Both the position numbers and the translations under genes were made by a program. The notes beneath the pieces were generated by a model that was not told the DNA's origin, ran no database searches, and saw only the letters and a program-made list of their open reading frames with translations. 64,000 nt of DNA, taken from assembly GCF_003336875.1 (NCBI RefSeq), contig NZ_QGNJ01000003.1, forward strand, positions 310,001 through 374,000, in the 5' to 3' direction. Below are positions 64,000 to 64,000 of this stretch, in pieces; within the stretch, counting starts at the first letter, position 1; each line of letters opens with the position of its first letter. This DNA is from Oleisolibacter albus. GTDB lineage: Bacteria; Pseudomonadota; Alphaproteobacteria; Azospirillales; Azospirillaceae.

Positions 64000-64000
64000 C

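Noticed and set aside
1-64000. CRISPR arrays, rRNA, tRNA and complete insertion sequences
   Set aside because: No regularly spaced direct repeats, no tRNA-like T-loop and acceptor pairing, and no transposase motif (DDE, HUH) were recognised anywhere in the window.

Overview
The window is high-GC, densely coded DNA with no rRNA, tRNA or CRISPR. Its gene set (OhrR/Ohr pair, a MucR-type regulator, malate synthase G with a divergent IclR regulator, several chemoreceptors, an Mla-like four-gene transport operon, a homogentisate pathway) points to a free-living or plant/soil-associated alphaproteobacterium, probably Rhodospirillales/Azospirillaceae-like. The lineage is inferred from gene content only.

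Layout. 1-2.1 kb: 3' part of a chemoreceptor. 2.1-4.7 kb: an FAD-dependent oxidoreductase overlapping a CsaB-like pyruvyl transferase. 4.8-5.9 kb: ohr and ohrR with a classic inverted-repeat operator in the ohr promoter. 6.0-9.1 kb: a divergent GspE/PilB-type ATPase, a PilZ-like protein and a prepilin peptidase. 9.7-16.2 kb: creatininase-family amidohydrolase, SnoaL-like protein, fumarylacetoacetase and homogentisate dioxygenase, an alpha/beta hydrolase and a CtpA-type protease. 17.0-20.2 kb: malate synthase G and a divergent IclR regulator sharing an operator-like intergenic region. 20.5-22.6 kb: a secreted beta-helix/RTX protein. 22.7-28.5 kb: Na/Pi cotransporter, a 59-residue small protein, a metallophosphoesterase, a CDP-archaeol-synthase-like membrane protein, XRE and MucR regulators, a DUF808 membrane protein. 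28.5-35.9 kb: a 34-bp near-perfect palindrome in an intergenic stretch, an MFS exporter, Kup, a second chemoreceptor and a membrane histidine kinase.

36.3-43.1 kb is the most unusual region: a lasso-peptide biosynthetic cluster. It encodes an RRE/PqqD-like B1 protein, a B2 transglutaminase-like leader peptidase, a 57-residue precursor (predicted core of 15 residues starting at Gly43, ring acceptor Asp50), then a tightly coupled operon with 4-bp overlaps: GT9-like glycosyltransferase, polysaccharide-pyruvyl-transferase-like protein, beta-propeller protein, asparagine-synthetase-like lasso cyclase and an HprK-related kinase. The core ends in Ser, the site phosphorylated in paeninodin-type lasso peptides, and its tail has no bulky plug residue. 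I infer a phosphorylated, probably glycosylated and possibly pyruvylated lasso peptide.

43.8-46.4 kb: a SecD-SecF fusion. 46.5-49.6 kb: a sensor of the two-component-propeller type fused to GGDEF. 50.0-55.1 kb: a small protein, HU, a DUF2161 nuclease-like protein and an Mla/Pqi-type permease-ATPase-MCE-lipoprotein operon. 55.5-61.3 kb: a MACPF-domain protein facing a winged-helix/STAND-ATPase/TPR regulator that is translationally coupled to a small AT-rich gene. 61.5-64.0 kb: an NtrC-family regulator with its PAS histidine kinase, which runs off the window end.
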